A DNA stretch of 64,000 nt, from positions 27,861 through 91,860 of the forward strand of contig NZ_SWLZ01000021.1 in NCBI RefSeq assembly GCF_005502275.1, read 5' to 3'. This document shows, one piece after another, positions 52,591 through 61,139 of the stretch (within the stretch, counting starts at the first letter, position 1; each line of letters opens with the position of its first letter). The notes under the pieces were generated by a model. The model was not told where the DNA came from and did no database searches. It saw nothing but the letters and a program-made list of their open reading frames with translations. A program made the position numbers and the translations under genes. Source of the stretch: Robertmurraya siralis (GTDB taxonomy: Bacteria > Bacillota > Bacilli > Bacillales > Cytobacillaceae).

Positions 52591-53406
52591 TTATTTTACC
52601 GCTCCCTCAGAGACGCCTTTTATAATTTCCCGTTGGGCAAAGAAATAAAGAATAATCACTGGAATGATTGCTATTGTGAGACCAGCCAACGCTAAATGCC
52701 ACTGTTTTGTATACTCACCAAAGAAAAAGAACATTTTCAGTGGAATCGTCTCCATCCCCTGTTGATTAATAACAAGCGAAGGCAATAAATAATCATTCCA
52801 AATCCAAATCGTATTCAGAATTGCCACTGTTACTGTGATCGGCTTAAGAATTGGAAAAATAATATGCCAAAAAATTTGAAACTTATTTGCACCATCTATT
52901 GTAGCAGCTTCATCCAGCGATTTGGGGATGGAATTTAGGGCGCCGTGGTACAAAAATATCGATAAGCTAGCTCCAAAGCCCAAATACATGAAAATTAATC
53001 CACCGCGATTTAGCATTTCAAATTTTCCAAAAATCGCCACAAGCGGAATCATAACCGACTGAAATGGAATAAGCATTGCTGCAACAAAGATGAAGAAAAT
53101 TATCGTACTTACTTTACTCTTTGTTCGCGATAGTGCGTAAGCAGCCATTGCTGAAAAAATGATGATAATGATGACACTTGCTCCCGTGATCAATAAGGAG
53201 TTCCCAAATGTTTTTAAAAAGTCCAATTCTTTAAAAGCTGCAATGTAATTATCAAAGGTTAAATGACTTGGAGGTTTTAATGTATCCTCAAAAATCTCCC
53301 GCTTTGTTTTAAGAGAATTGACAATCATTAAATAAAAAGGCGCTAACCATAAAAGAGCTAAAAAGATCCCTATCACTTCAAGTGGAATTAAATACTTTTT
53401 ACGCAT
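52591..53406 (-). CDS. malG: Sugar ABC transporter permease, MalG-like
   Basis: The 271-residue membrane protein has six segments and the EAA loop in the form LDEAATIDGANKFQIFWHIIFPILKPI, as in sugar MalG-type permeases. It overlaps the MalF-like gene stop by one base (TAATG). GAGGTGGAAATGTA precedes the ATG. It carries no ATP-binding function. A shared MsmX-like ATPase elsewhere must power it. Confidence 0.88.
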   Translation of the reverse strand: MRKKYLIPLEVIGIFLALLWLAPFYLMIVNSLKTKREIFEDTLKPPSHLTFDNYIAAFKELDFLKTFGNSLLITGASVIIIIIFSAMAAYALSRTKSKVSTIIFFIFVAAMLIPFQSVMIPLVAIFGKFEMLNRGGLIFMYLGFGASLSIFLYHGALNSIPKSLDEAATIDGANKFQIFWHIIFPILKPITVTVAILNTIWIWNDYLLPSLVINQQGMETIPLKMFFFFGEYTKQWHLALAGLTIAIIPVIILYFFAQREIIKGVSEGAVK

Positions 53407-54266
53407 TACATTTCCACCTCGCGTTTCTTATTGATATAAACTTGCACTAATGCGATGACCGCCACGATAATGAAAAAAATGACTGATTTTGACTGGGCAT
53501 ACGCCATGTCATATTGTTTAAAAGCTGTATTGAAGATTTCCATTGCGACCATTTGCGTTGAATCGTATGGTCCCCCACCTGTTAACGATAAGTTCTGATC
53601 ATATAGTTTAAATGTATTGGAGAGGGTTAAGAACATGCTAACGGTAAAAGCAGGTGCGACAAGCGGGAATATAACATGCCAGAAACGTTGGAAAGCATTT
53701 GCTCCATCGATTTCAGCCGCTTCAATTAATTCTTTCGAAATTCCTTCTAAATAAGCAATGTAAATAACCATAATATATCCTGCCATTTGCCAGCTCATTA
53801 AAATGACAAGACCCCAAAATCCCGTATTAGGTGTCGATAACCAGCCCTTTAAATTTTCTAACCCGACTAGGCTTCCAAAGCCAGCAAATGCCTTTGTGAA
53901 AATAAACTGCCAAATAAAACCGAGAATCAATCCCCCTATTAAATTGGGCATGAAGAAAATGGTACGCATTAATTTATTCGTCTTTAACTTTGCTGTTACT
54001 AAAAGGGCCAAAGATAACCCGATAACGTTAATTAACACAATCGATACAATCGAAAATTTGGCTGTGAACCAGAGTGAGTTCAGAAAGCGCTCATCTTGAA
54101 ATATCGCTTTATAGTTAGCAAGACCAACAAAACCGGTTGCTTGGATACCATTCCAATCCGTAAAAGAGTAGTAAATGCCTAATAGCAAAGGAGCAATTAC
54201 AACTAATACCAGTGCAGCTAACACGGGCATTAGAAATAACCAGTAGGACCATTCTCGAATGCGCAT
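53406..54266 (-). CDS. malF: Sugar ABC transporter permease, MalF-like
   Basis: The 286-residue protein has six membrane segments and the EAA loop ISKELIEAAEIDGANAFQRFWHVIFPLVAPA. It lacks the long periplasmic loop of enterobacterial MalF, as usual in Gram-positives. The ATG at 54266 follows GGAAGGTGAGAAA and is five codons inside the longest frame. It pairs with the adjacent MalG-like protein. Confidence 0.88.
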   Translation of the reverse strand: MRIREWSYWLFLMPVLAALVLVVIAPLLLGIYYSFTDWNGIQATGFVGLANYKAIFQDERFLNSLWFTAKFSIVSIVLINVIGLSLALLVTAKLKTNKLMRTIFFMPNLIGGLILGFIWQFIFTKAFAGFGSLVGLENLKGWLSTPNTGFWGLVILMSWQMAGYIMVIYIAYLEGISKELIEAAEIDGANAFQRFWHVIFPLVAPAFTVSMFLTLSNTFKLYDQNLSLTGGGPYDSTQMVAMEIFNTAFKQYDMAYAQSKSVIFFIIVAVIALVQVYINKKREVEM

Positions 54267-54404
54267 TTTCTCACCTTCCATAACTTTAAATCGCCTTTCT
54301 TCATTGTATCTGAAGGAAGATCTATATTCCTATTCCAGCAAATTCATATAATAAAATAGCCGATTCTAAACTCTATAAAAATTAAACACTCTATTTATTC
54401 TGAT

Positions 54405-54543
54405 GGCTTTGTTAAATAGAATTGTTGTCAAAATGATTTTGGGCCCTTTTCATGTGAAACCAAAGTTTCACATGCCTTTCAGTATAACTGAAAGGTCTTC
54501 TGAGAAAATAAGCCCAAAATCAACACCGACATATAACAGAGCC
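54405..54543. repeat. MITE-like repeat, complete copy with target duplication
   Basis: The 139-bp element runs from GGCTTTGTTAAA to TATAACAGAGCC, imperfect terminal inverted repeats. It holds two inner hairpins, CATGTGAAAC/GTTTCACATG and CCTTTCAGT/ACTGAAAGG. The eight bases before it (ATTCTGAT) and after it (ATTCTGAC) differ at one position and look like a target-site duplication. No gene is encoded, so movement would need a transposase supplied in trans. Confidence 0.85.
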
Positions 54544-54544
54544 A

Positions 54545-54589
54545 TTCTGACAAAACAAAGTAGCACATCGCTACTTTGTTTTGTCAGAA
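54545..54589 (-). terminator. Terminator of the sugar-binding protein gene
   Basis: TTCTGACAAAACAAAGTAGC and its exact complement (54570-54589) form a 20-bp stem around ACATC. It lies just after the binding-protein stop and at the border of the MITE-like repeat, which was inserted into its base. It should limit readthrough into the permease genes. Confidence 0.85.
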
Positions 54590-54616
54590 ATGTCGGCTTT
54601 TTTCTAGAAAAAAGCA

Positions 54617-55924
54617 TTATTGACGTCCCTTTTCCCAAGCTGTTTTTGAGGCATCGATAACATTTTCCCAGCTTGATTCACCACTTAAATACTTCTGAAT
54701 TTGAACGCCAAGCTCATTTTCACCCCATCCAGTAGGATAACCCATGAATGCCCAGCCAATCGTTTTTCCTTTTTGGGAATATTCATAAACATCCTTTGAA
54801 AGCGGATCTGCTATCTTTTCAGAGTCATAGCCTTCGTAAGCAGGAATAAAATTGAATTCGCTTACAACTGCCTCCTTACCGGTTTCAGAGGTATATAACC
54901 AATTCAAGAAATCTTTTGCCGTTTCGATCACAGCTTCATCTGCATTACTATTTACGCCCCAATACATTGGAATTCCTACTGGAATGCGATCCCCTTCATA
55001 CCCTTCTACCGGTATTGGCAAAATGCCGATTCCATTTTGGGCAAATTCCTCATCAATACCTGCAATCGAACCATACACCCAGTTTCCTTGTTGAATAATG
55101 GCCACTCTTTCAAGTGAGAAAAGTTCCTCAACTTGTTGAGAATAGTCAAGACTTACAGTTGGTTGAACAGAATAATCATTTTGCAAATCGAGAATTTTCT
55201 TAAATGCATCACCATATTTAAACTCAACTGTCGGTGCATCAAACGCGGTTAGAACATTGTGTTCGAATTCTGGCGCTAAGAACGTATTGGATAAATGTAA
55301 ACCAGTCACCCATTTTTCTTTCCCTGGGAGAGCAAATACTGCCTCAAGGCCTAATTCTTCCTTCTTGCTATCTAACACCTTCACCGCAGCTTCTAAAGAA
55401 GAAAAATTAACAATTGACGCAGGGTCAATGCCCGCTTTTTCAAATACATTTTTATTGTAAATAAAGCCATAGCCTTCTTGATTAAACGGAAGCCCTAGAA
55501 CTTCTCCATCTACTGTTACTCCCTCAAGAGTACCATCTAAAGCCAAGCCTGCAGCCTCTGTATCAGATAAATCTGCTAATTTATCTTGCCAATCTGCAAC
55601 GTCTTGTGGTCCACCAATATTGTAGATGGCAGGTTCATTGCCTGAAGCAAACTTGGAACGCAATGCTGCTCCGTAGTCTTCTCCTCCACCTACGGTAGTG
55701 ATGTTGATTTTGACATTTTCATGCTCATCCTCGTATGCTTTTGCCACTTGTTCAAACTGATCCTTGAATTCTACTTTAAACTGAAAAACATCAATCGTGA
55801 CGACTTCGCCGTTAGATTTCCCTTCTGGAGAAGTTGCTGGTTTTTCATCTCCATTACAACCTGCTAGAAAACCTGCGAAACCTAATGTTGCTGCAAGTAA
55901 ACCTGCACGCCATTTACCTTTCAT
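54617..55924 (-). CDS. malE: Sugar-binding lipoprotein, MalE-like
   Basis: The 435-residue protein has a lipoprotein signal with lipobox LAGC near residue 20 (GFAGFLAGCNGDEKP), then a family 1 binding fold. Motifs include EAFNQEGYGFIYNKNVFEKAG-like and FNWLYTSETGKEAVVSEFNFIPAY. The start follows GGAGGGGAAACAA, 17 codons inside the longest frame. It is separated from the permeases by a strong terminator and a MITE-like repeat, which may raise the binding protein above the permeases. The ligand is inferred to be a maltose-type sugar. Confidence 0.87.
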   Translation of the reverse strand: MKGKWRAGLLAATLGFAGFLAGCNGDEKPATSPEGKSNGEVVTIDVFQFKVEFKDQFEQVAKAYEDEHENVKINITTVGGGEDYGAALRSKFASGNEPAIYNIGGPQDVADWQDKLADLSDTEAAGLALDGTLEGVTVDGEVLGLPFNQEGYGFIYNKNVFEKAGIDPASIVNFSSLEAAVKVLDSKKEELGLEAVFALPGKEKWVTGLHLSNTFLAPEFEHNVLTAFDAPTVEFKYGDAFKKILDLQNDYSVQPTVSLDYSQQVEELFSLERVAIIQQGNWVYGSIAGIDEEFAQNGIGILPIPVEGYEGDRIPVGIPMYWGVNSNADEAVIETAKDFLNWLYTSETGKEAVVSEFNFIPAYEGYDSEKIADPLSKDVYEYSQKGKTIGWAFMGYPTGWGENELGVQIQKYLSGESSWENVIDASKTAWEKGRQ

Positions 55925-55946
55925 TTGTTTCCCCTCCACTTTTAAA

Positions 55947-56015
55947 ATATTAAATTTGCGAAAACGTTTGCACAACTTTCAAAAAAGAATGCAAAGCTTA
56001 GGAAAGCGTTTGCAC
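55947..56015 (-). promoter_or_regulatory. Promoter and two operators of the sugar transporter operon
   Basis: On the minus strand TTGTGC (55975-55970), a 17-base spacer and TAATAT (55952-55947) form a promoter before the binding-protein start. The spacer holds GTTTTCGC/GCAAAC, near-palindromic around AACGTT. A second copy with GTGCAAACGCTTTCC is 40 bases upstream. Both share the word TTGTGCAAACG with the operator at 57814-57832, which suggests one LacI-type repressor and possibly CcpA. Confidence 0.75.
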
Positions 56016-56048
56016 AACTTTAATGTAAACCCATCCTAACACAGCTTT

Positions 56049-57773
56049 TTAAAAATGACAAGGACTATTTTTTTCCCTTTGAAAAGAAAGAACAAAAGCC
56101 TCATACGGTCTTACTTCAAGCGCTTTTTTATTTACTTCAAGATGCTCATAGTTTGCTATTACAACTTGTCCATTCTTTCCCTCCACATCACAATCGGACC
56201 ATACCAATTTCTCCGATCTTTTCGAAAAATTGGCTACAACTAACCACTCTTCGCTTTCCAGAACCCTTTTATAAACAAAAAGATAAGGATGCTCCGATAA
56301 CAGGAGTTGAAAGCTTCCATACGTAATAATGTCATGAGACTTTCTTAGTTTGATTAGTTTTTGATACGTATAAAAAATCGAATCAGGATTAGCAAGGGCA
56401 CTTTCTGCATTAATCTCGTTTACATTATTATTCATTTGCATCCACGGCACTCCTGTCGTAAACCCTCCATCCGGGGTCCATTGCATTGGAGTACGTGCAT
56501 TATCACGTCCTTTTGCATAAATACTCTCCATTATCTTTTCATGGGGAATCCCTTGCTCCCGTTTTTCCTTATACATATTAATTGTTTCTATATCTTGATA
56601 ATCTTCAATGCTAGCAAACTTAACATTCGTCATCCCTAACTCTTCACCTTGATATATATAAGGAGTTCCTTGCAGCATATGCAGACAAATGGCAAGCATT
56701 TTTGCAGATTGTTCACGATATTCCCGCTCATCACCAAATCGTGAAACCACTCGCGGCTGGTCATGATTATTCCAATAAAGGCTGTTCCAACCTTTATGAT
56801 GAAGAGCTTGCTGCCACTTCTCTAGATTTTTTTTCAAATCAACCAGTTGAAGAGGCTGAATATCCCATTTTTCATAGGGACCCCTATCTAAATCCATATG
56901 TTCAAACGTAAATACCATATTTAATTCACGGTTTTCAGGATTGGTATAAATTTGAGCATCCTCAGGTGTCGCTCCAGGCATTTCTCCAACAGTTAAAACA
57001 TCATAATTTTGTAAAACTGCTTCATTCATTTCACGTAAGTAAGTATGAATTTTGGGACCGTTCATAAAATAAGCACTTCCATCTGCAAATACCTGCTCTG
57101 GATGCACTGCGCCATCAGGAAAGCGGACATCCTTTGAAATAAAATTGATCACATCCATACGAAAGCCACCGATGCCCTTATCTAACCAAAAGGTCATCAT
57201 TTCATAGATCTCTTTTCTTAAAGGCTGATGCTCCCAATTTAAGTCAGGCTGTTTTTTAGAAAACAGATGCAAATAATACGAGCCTGTTTTTTCATCCCTT
57301 TCCCATGCTGATCCAGAAAAAATAGAACCCCAATTATTCGGTGGAGCACCGTCTTTTCCCTCTCTCCAAATATAAAAATCTCGATACTTTGAACTTGTTG
57401 ATTTTCTCGATTCGATAAACCAGGAATGTTCATCAGAGGTATGATTCACGACAAGATCCATAACGATTCGAATTCCTCTGTATTTTGCTTCCTTAATTAA
57501 ACGCTCAAAATCAGCCATAGTTCCAAACTCTCGCATAATCGCTCGATAATCACGAATGTCATAGCCATTATCGTCATTGGGAGAATCGTAGATTGGGCTT
57601 AACCAAATAACATCAATACCCAGTTTACATAAATAATCCAACTTCGAAATAATTCCTTGCAAATCACCAATTCCATCCCCATTAGAATCCATAAAACTCC
57701 GGGGATATATTTGATAGACAACACTGCGCTTCCACCAAGGTTCTGTTCCATTTAAATTTTTCTCCACTGCCAT
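56049..57773 (-). CDS. malL: GH13 oligo-1,6-glucosidase (MalL type)
   Basis: The 574-residue GH13 enzyme has IYPRSFMDSNGDGIGDL, nucleophile Asp207 in GFRMDVINF, acid/base Glu264 in TVGEMPG and an Asp in WNNHDQPRV. The residue after the nucleophile is Val, which marks alpha-1,6-active members, unlike the Ala in the paralogue at 49844-51508. So the two enzymes probably split alpha-1,6 and alpha-1,4 bonds. The ribosome site GAGGTGA fits best with a GTG two codons after the annotated ATG. Confidence 0.92.
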   Translation of the reverse strand: MAVEKNLNGTEPWWKRSVVYQIYPRSFMDSNGDGIGDLQGIISKLDYLCKLGIDVIWLSPIYDSPNDDNGYDIRDYRAIMREFGTMADFERLIKEAKYRGIRIVMDLVVNHTSDEHSWFIESRKSTSSKYRDFYIWREGKDGAPPNNWGSIFSGSAWERDEKTGSYYLHLFSKKQPDLNWEHQPLRKEIYEMMTFWLDKGIGGFRMDVINFISKDVRFPDGAVHPEQVFADGSAYFMNGPKIHTYLREMNEAVLQNYDVLTVGEMPGATPEDAQIYTNPENRELNMVFTFEHMDLDRGPYEKWDIQPLQLVDLKKNLEKWQQALHHKGWNSLYWNNHDQPRVVSRFGDEREYREQSAKMLAICLHMLQGTPYIYQGEELGMTNVKFASIEDYQDIETINMYKEKREQGIPHEKIMESIYAKGRDNARTPMQWTPDGGFTTGVPWMQMNNNVNEINAESALANPDSIFYTYQKLIKLRKSHDIITYGSFQLLLSEHPYLFVYKRVLESEEWLVVANFSKRSEKLVWSDCDVEGKNGQVVIANYEHLEVNKKALEVRPYEAFVLSFQREKNSPCHF

Positions 57774-57791
57774 TCACCTCATTTCAAACCC

Positions 57792-57832
57792 ATTGTACTC
57801 CTTCTTCTGTAAATGCGCAATCGTTTGCACAA
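57792..57832 (-). promoter_or_regulatory. Promoter and operator of malL
   Basis: On the minus strand TTGCGC (57820-57815), 17 bases and TACAAT (57797-57792) form a promoter. GCAAACGATTGC (57828-57817) is a near-perfect palindrome overlapping its -35. A direct word TTGTGCAA occurs again just upstream, as in the operator pair before the transporter operon. Confidence 0.75.
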
Positions 57833-57971
57833 ATGATTGCACAATTTTTAGATAGCGTTAAAGGCGAAGAGCCCCATGTATGTAAAAATATTTAGGGAAA
57901 CGTTTCTTTCAAGTAATACCCGTCGGCAATTAATCCATTCTACTGACTTTTTCAGTAGTCTCAATGGGATA

Positions 57972-58380
57972 GAACGAGGGAAACTTGAATGGTTCTTGTC
58001 CGAATAAGAGGTGTATTCGGACTGAACGAGCGAAACTTGAACGGTTCTTGGCCGAATAAGAGGTGTATTCGGACTGAACGAGCGAAACTTGAACGGTTCT
58101 TGGCCGAATAAGAGGTGTATTCGGACTGAACGAGCGAAACTTGAATGGTTCTTGGCCAAATAAGAGGTGTATTCGGAATGAACGAGCGAAACTTGAATGG
58201 TTCTTGGCCAAATAAGAGGTGTATTCGGACTGAAACGGGCGAAACGGGAATGGTTCTTGGCCAAATAAGAGGTGTATTCGAACTGAACGAGCGAAACTTG
58301 AATGGTTCTTGGCCAAATAAGAGGTGTATTCGGACTGAACGGGCGAAACGGGAACGGTTCTTGGCCAATTTAACGGACGG
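57972..58380 (-). repeat. 52-bp tandem repeat array with a hairpin in each unit
   Basis: Seven units start at 57972, 58024, 58076, 58128, 58180, 58232 and 58285. Six are 52 bases and one is 53. An eighth starts at 58337 and decays. Each unit carries CCGAATA or CCAAATA, a seven-base loop and TATTCGG. The minus strand is open in all three frames, since the unit has no stop there, and 52 is not a multiple of three. It is not convincingly coding. Confidence 0.92.
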
Positions 58381-58504
58381 GAACAAATGAGATCGGCAAG
58401 AGTTCAATCCGATTCATAGCGCCAATATGAAACAAACTGTCGGAATGAACGCCATTTGCTTTCCACCCCGACAGAACGGAGGACAGAAGCTCTAGAAATT
58501 CTGC

Positions 58505-58538
58505 CAAAAAAGACCACTGAACACTTTTTCAGTGGCCT
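58505..58538 (-). terminator. Terminator of the DUF4173 gene
   Basis: On the minus strand CCACTGAA pairs with TTCAGTGG around a short loop, followed by TCTTTTTTGG. It lies about 25 bases after the DUF4173 stop and before the tandem array. Confidence 0.85.
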
Positions 58539-58563
58539 CATTAAAAACTAAGGGCTATGTTTT

Positions 58564-60021
58564 TTATAAATTCAATTTTTCTAATTTTTGATAAGCTTTG
58601 TCTCTTGTATAGTTTGTCGACTGCCAAGAGTCAGATTTTATAAATGGTAGTTCATCCTTTTTCTGGGCAAGCAATTCTTTTAATCCCGGAATTTCGGGGT
58701 CCTGTTCATATAATTCGATTAACCCAATAATTCCTGTGGCAGACATATAACCTAAATAATCGATATCAATTTTTCCAGTTGCTTCATAGCGCTCGATATT
58801 TTGTGCAACGATGATTCGATCGATATGAATCAGATTGATGCCAACATAATAGACGAGTGCCGCAATGAAATAAAAGTGAAACAGTGACAGCCTTTTAAGC
58901 CAAATTTTCACAAATGTATAAGCAAAGATCACCATCAAAAAGATCATAAAGGAATGAGCCAAAACTCTTGTGATGGTAAATCCATATGCCTCTTCGTACA
59001 TCATCAATCTCATATAAGCGGATACAAGCATAATGCCGCTGCACAACACTAACAATGATAAAGAAATATTCACAAGCTTTTCGATTACGCCTCGCAGTTG
59101 TTTCGTACTCGTAATGACTACAGTTGTCATGCTCAAATTGATAAGCGTCACAAACAACAATTCAAAAAAGCCACGACGGGCATATTCAGCATAGGTATAA
59201 CCATCAACTAGTGTTTCACTAAAGAAATATTTGAATTGGATGATTATAAAAACGACATAAACTACGTTTAAAAGAGCGAGCACGGTTATGGTGATTATCC
59301 CATCAAATGAAACTGTCTGAACCAGCCTTTCTTTTTGCTCTGCCTGAATATTCTTTACTGACAGGGCCTGCAAAAAACCAAAGATTCCAAAACCAAAAAT
59401 ACAAATAATTAGGAAACGAAAAAGATAATCTGTTCTAAAATTAAGCAATTGTGGCAGTGAGTTCATCATCTGTTCAAAATAGGCATCTGCTGAAATAAGC
59501 AAATTGAGAACAATAAATAATACTGGAACAGCGATGATAATTCCGATGATTATTTTCTTTCCTATTTCATGACTTGCGCTCTCACTTCCCTTTTTAAAAT
59601 ATGTAGCCAAATGGTTGGCAAATTGAAAATTATAGCGAAGCCCATTGATAAGACGTTTGCCTATATAAACAATAAACATCAAGTTCGTCCAGTCTACCTT
59701 TTTCGGTGATGTAATTAAAACGAGATGAAGCATCACCAATGCAGGTATGAGAACAATATTTAGAAACTGAAACAAGAGCACATCGTACAAATAATAGCTT
59801 GCTGCTAACAGCCAAATGGCCATTAAAACAAAATATCCGAAACGTTGATGGGTAAAAACAACTGTACGAAACCTCCAGTAAAATACTGCATAAAAAATCA
59901 TAATAAACAGTAAATACGATATCCCGATTTTTTCTCTAAAAAAAGCTTCTTCTGCCACCACTCCCACTGCTAAACAGAGAATTAAAAAAAGCCAATCAAC
60001 CTTTTTCATCATTGATTCCAT
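58564..60021 (-). CDS. DUF4173-family membrane protein
   Basis: The 485-residue protein has about eleven to twelve membrane segments with small charged loops, consistent with DUF4173. GGAGTGAAAAAAT precedes the ATG. The C-terminal 60 residues are soluble and charged. Its function is unknown. It is the third gene after the PadR and HAAS genes on the same strand, but with its own gap of 70 bases. Confidence 0.8.
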   Translation of the reverse strand: MESMMKKVDWLFLILCLAVGVVAEEAFFREKIGISYLLFIMIFYAVFYWRFRTVVFTHQRFGYFVLMAIWLLAASYYLYDVLLFQFLNIVLIPALVMLHLVLITSPKKVDWTNLMFIVYIGKRLINGLRYNFQFANHLATYFKKGSESASHEIGKKIIIGIIIAVPVLFIVLNLLISADAYFEQMMNSLPQLLNFRTDYLFRFLIICIFGFGIFGFLQALSVKNIQAEQKERLVQTVSFDGIITITVLALLNVVYVVFIIIQFKYFFSETLVDGYTYAEYARRGFFELLFVTLINLSMTTVVITSTKQLRGVIEKLVNISLSLLVLCSGIMLVSAYMRLMMYEEAYGFTITRVLAHSFMIFLMVIFAYTFVKIWLKRLSLFHFYFIAALVYYVGINLIHIDRIIVAQNIERYEATGKIDIDYLGYMSATGIIGLIELYEQDPEIPGLKELLAQKKDELPFIKSDSWQSTNYTRDKAYQKLEKLNL

Positions 60022-60078
60022 ATTTTTTCACTCCATATCGTTATTCTATATATATAGAAAATCTATGTATACTAGTAA

Positions 60079-60112
60079 AAAAAAGCTCTTCTTAAACAGA
60101 AGCTTTTTTTCC
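60079..60112 (-). terminator. Terminator overlapping the HAAS gene stop
   Basis: AGCTTTTTTT and AAAAAAAGCT pair around a 12-base loop, giving a T-run on the minus strand. The stem includes the last codons of the HAAS gene. Confidence 0.7.
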
Positions 60113-60730
60113 CCATTTATAGCTCAACAAACATACTGGGTAGAGCAAGATCGTTAACGCAATACAAAGCATGATAAAGGTTCTCGTTAACAGAGGACTA
60201 AACCATTCATGTGGAATGACATGAAAAACGGTTAGCACCATAAGCGTTAAATTAGGGATCAATGCGAGAAAAAATGTTTTCTCCATCAGCTTTCTCCCTT
60301 TATGACCAAATCCTTTGCCAATCTCGTAGCCGAGCAAAGCCCAAAAGAACATATAGATAAAAGCAATAAGAACTGGAAAGGAAGTCAATTGTGCCCAAAC
60401 AATAGTTAACCAGTTCCATTCAAACAGATTATGCGCCAATGTAAGGAGGGATCCTCCTCCAAACAATAAAATATTGAGCGCAAGAAAAAGCCATTTCATA
60501 TTGCTTGGCGTAACAGACAGCTCTTCTCTCCATAGTTCAGCTATTTCTTTCGGCTTGCCAAACCGCAAAAACATTTCGGTCCGGATTTCTTCTTCCGTTT
60601 TTAAATGGGTGAGATTAGCAAGAAGCTCGTCAAGGTGGGCATCATATTCCTGTAAGATCATTTCTTTTTCTTCATGATGTTCAAGATATTTCGCCAATTC
60701 TGCTAAAAATTCACTCTTTAGCTGTGCCAT
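60092..60730 (-). CDS. HAAS/DUF1700-type membrane protein
   Basis: The 212-residue protein has an N-terminal soluble helical domain (residues 1-75) with [26 protein letters not shown] and [12 protein letters not shown], the HAAS pattern, then four membrane segments. HAAS proteins usually follow PadR regulators, as here. The genes overlap by 20 bases. GGGGAGAAAAAGGC precedes the ATG. It may act with the regulator at the membrane, but this is inference. Confidence 0.82.
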   Translation of the reverse strand: MAQLKSEFLAELAKYLEHHEEKEMILQEYDAHLDELLANLTHLKTEEEIRTEMFLRFGKPKEIAELWREELSVTPSNMKWLFLALNILLFGGGSLLTLAHNLFEWNWLTIVWAQLTSFPVLIAFIYMFFWALLGYEIGKGFGHKGRKLMEKTFFLALIPNLTLMVLTVFHVIPHEWFSPLLTRTFIMLCIALTILLYPVCLLSYKWGKKASV

Positions 60731-61058
60731 GCCTTTTTCTCCCCATAACCCTGTTCATCACAGAAACAAAATCATCCCACTCTTGGGTTCTCTCCAGCAA
60801 CATTTCTCTCCCAGCATCTGTAATTCGATAGTACTTGCGCGCTGGTCCCTTTTCCTGTTCCCGCCAATAACATTCAATATATTCTTGCTTCTCAAGCTTA
60901 TGAAGCGCCGGATAAAGCGTCCCTTCTTTAAAAGAAAATTCATTTCCACTGCGTTTCTCCAATTCCTTCACAATCTCGTAGCCATACATATCTTTATCAG
61001 CTAATAATTGCAGTAATAAAAGCGAAGTACTGCCTTTTACCAATTCACGATTAAACAT
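60711..61058 (-). CDS. PadR-family transcriptional regulator
   Basis: The 115-residue protein has the PadR winged helix: [57 protein letters not shown], then [17 protein letters not shown] and a short dimer helix. It is the first gene of a PadR-HAAS unit. A candidate operator, TACCTA/TAGGTA, overlaps its ribosome site, so it probably represses itself. Confidence 0.93.
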   Translation of the reverse strand: MFNRELVKGSTSLLLLQLLADKDMYGYEIVKELEKRSGNEFSFKEGTLYPALHKLEKQEYIECYWREQEKGPARKYYRITDAGREMLLERTQEWDDFVSVMNRVMGRKRHGTAKE

Positions 61059-61067
61059 TTTATCACC

Positions 61068-61086
61068 TACCTAGAATTATTAGGTA
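61068..61086 (-). promoter_or_regulatory. Candidate PadR operator
   Basis: TACCTA and TAGGTA flank a seven-base centre between the PadR start and its likely promoter, overlapping the AGGTGATAAA ribosome site. A further TATATAG lies adjacent. Confidence 0.55.
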
Positions 61087-61089
61087 TAT

Positions 61090-61137
61090 AGAAATCCTAC
61101 ACCCTTTCTATTGATTTGTAAAGTGTAGGATTTCTTT
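61090..61137 (-). terminator. Terminator-like hairpin downstream of the LLM gene
   Basis: GAAATCCTACAC and GTGTAGGATTTC form a perfect 12-bp stem with a loop of about 20. The T-run is on the plus strand. On the minus strand an A-run precedes the stem, so it works best in the plus direction although the near gene is minus. Confidence 0.6.
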
Positions 61138-61139
61138 TT

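Noticed and set aside
57972..58380. CRISPR array
   Set aside because: The 52-bp units are tandem without distinct spacers, and there are no cas genes.
57848..58407. Three overlapping minus-strand frames with repeated RIHLLFGQEPFKF
   Set aside because: They come from the 52-bp repeat having no stop in any minus frame. There is no ribosome site, and the phase shifts with each unit.
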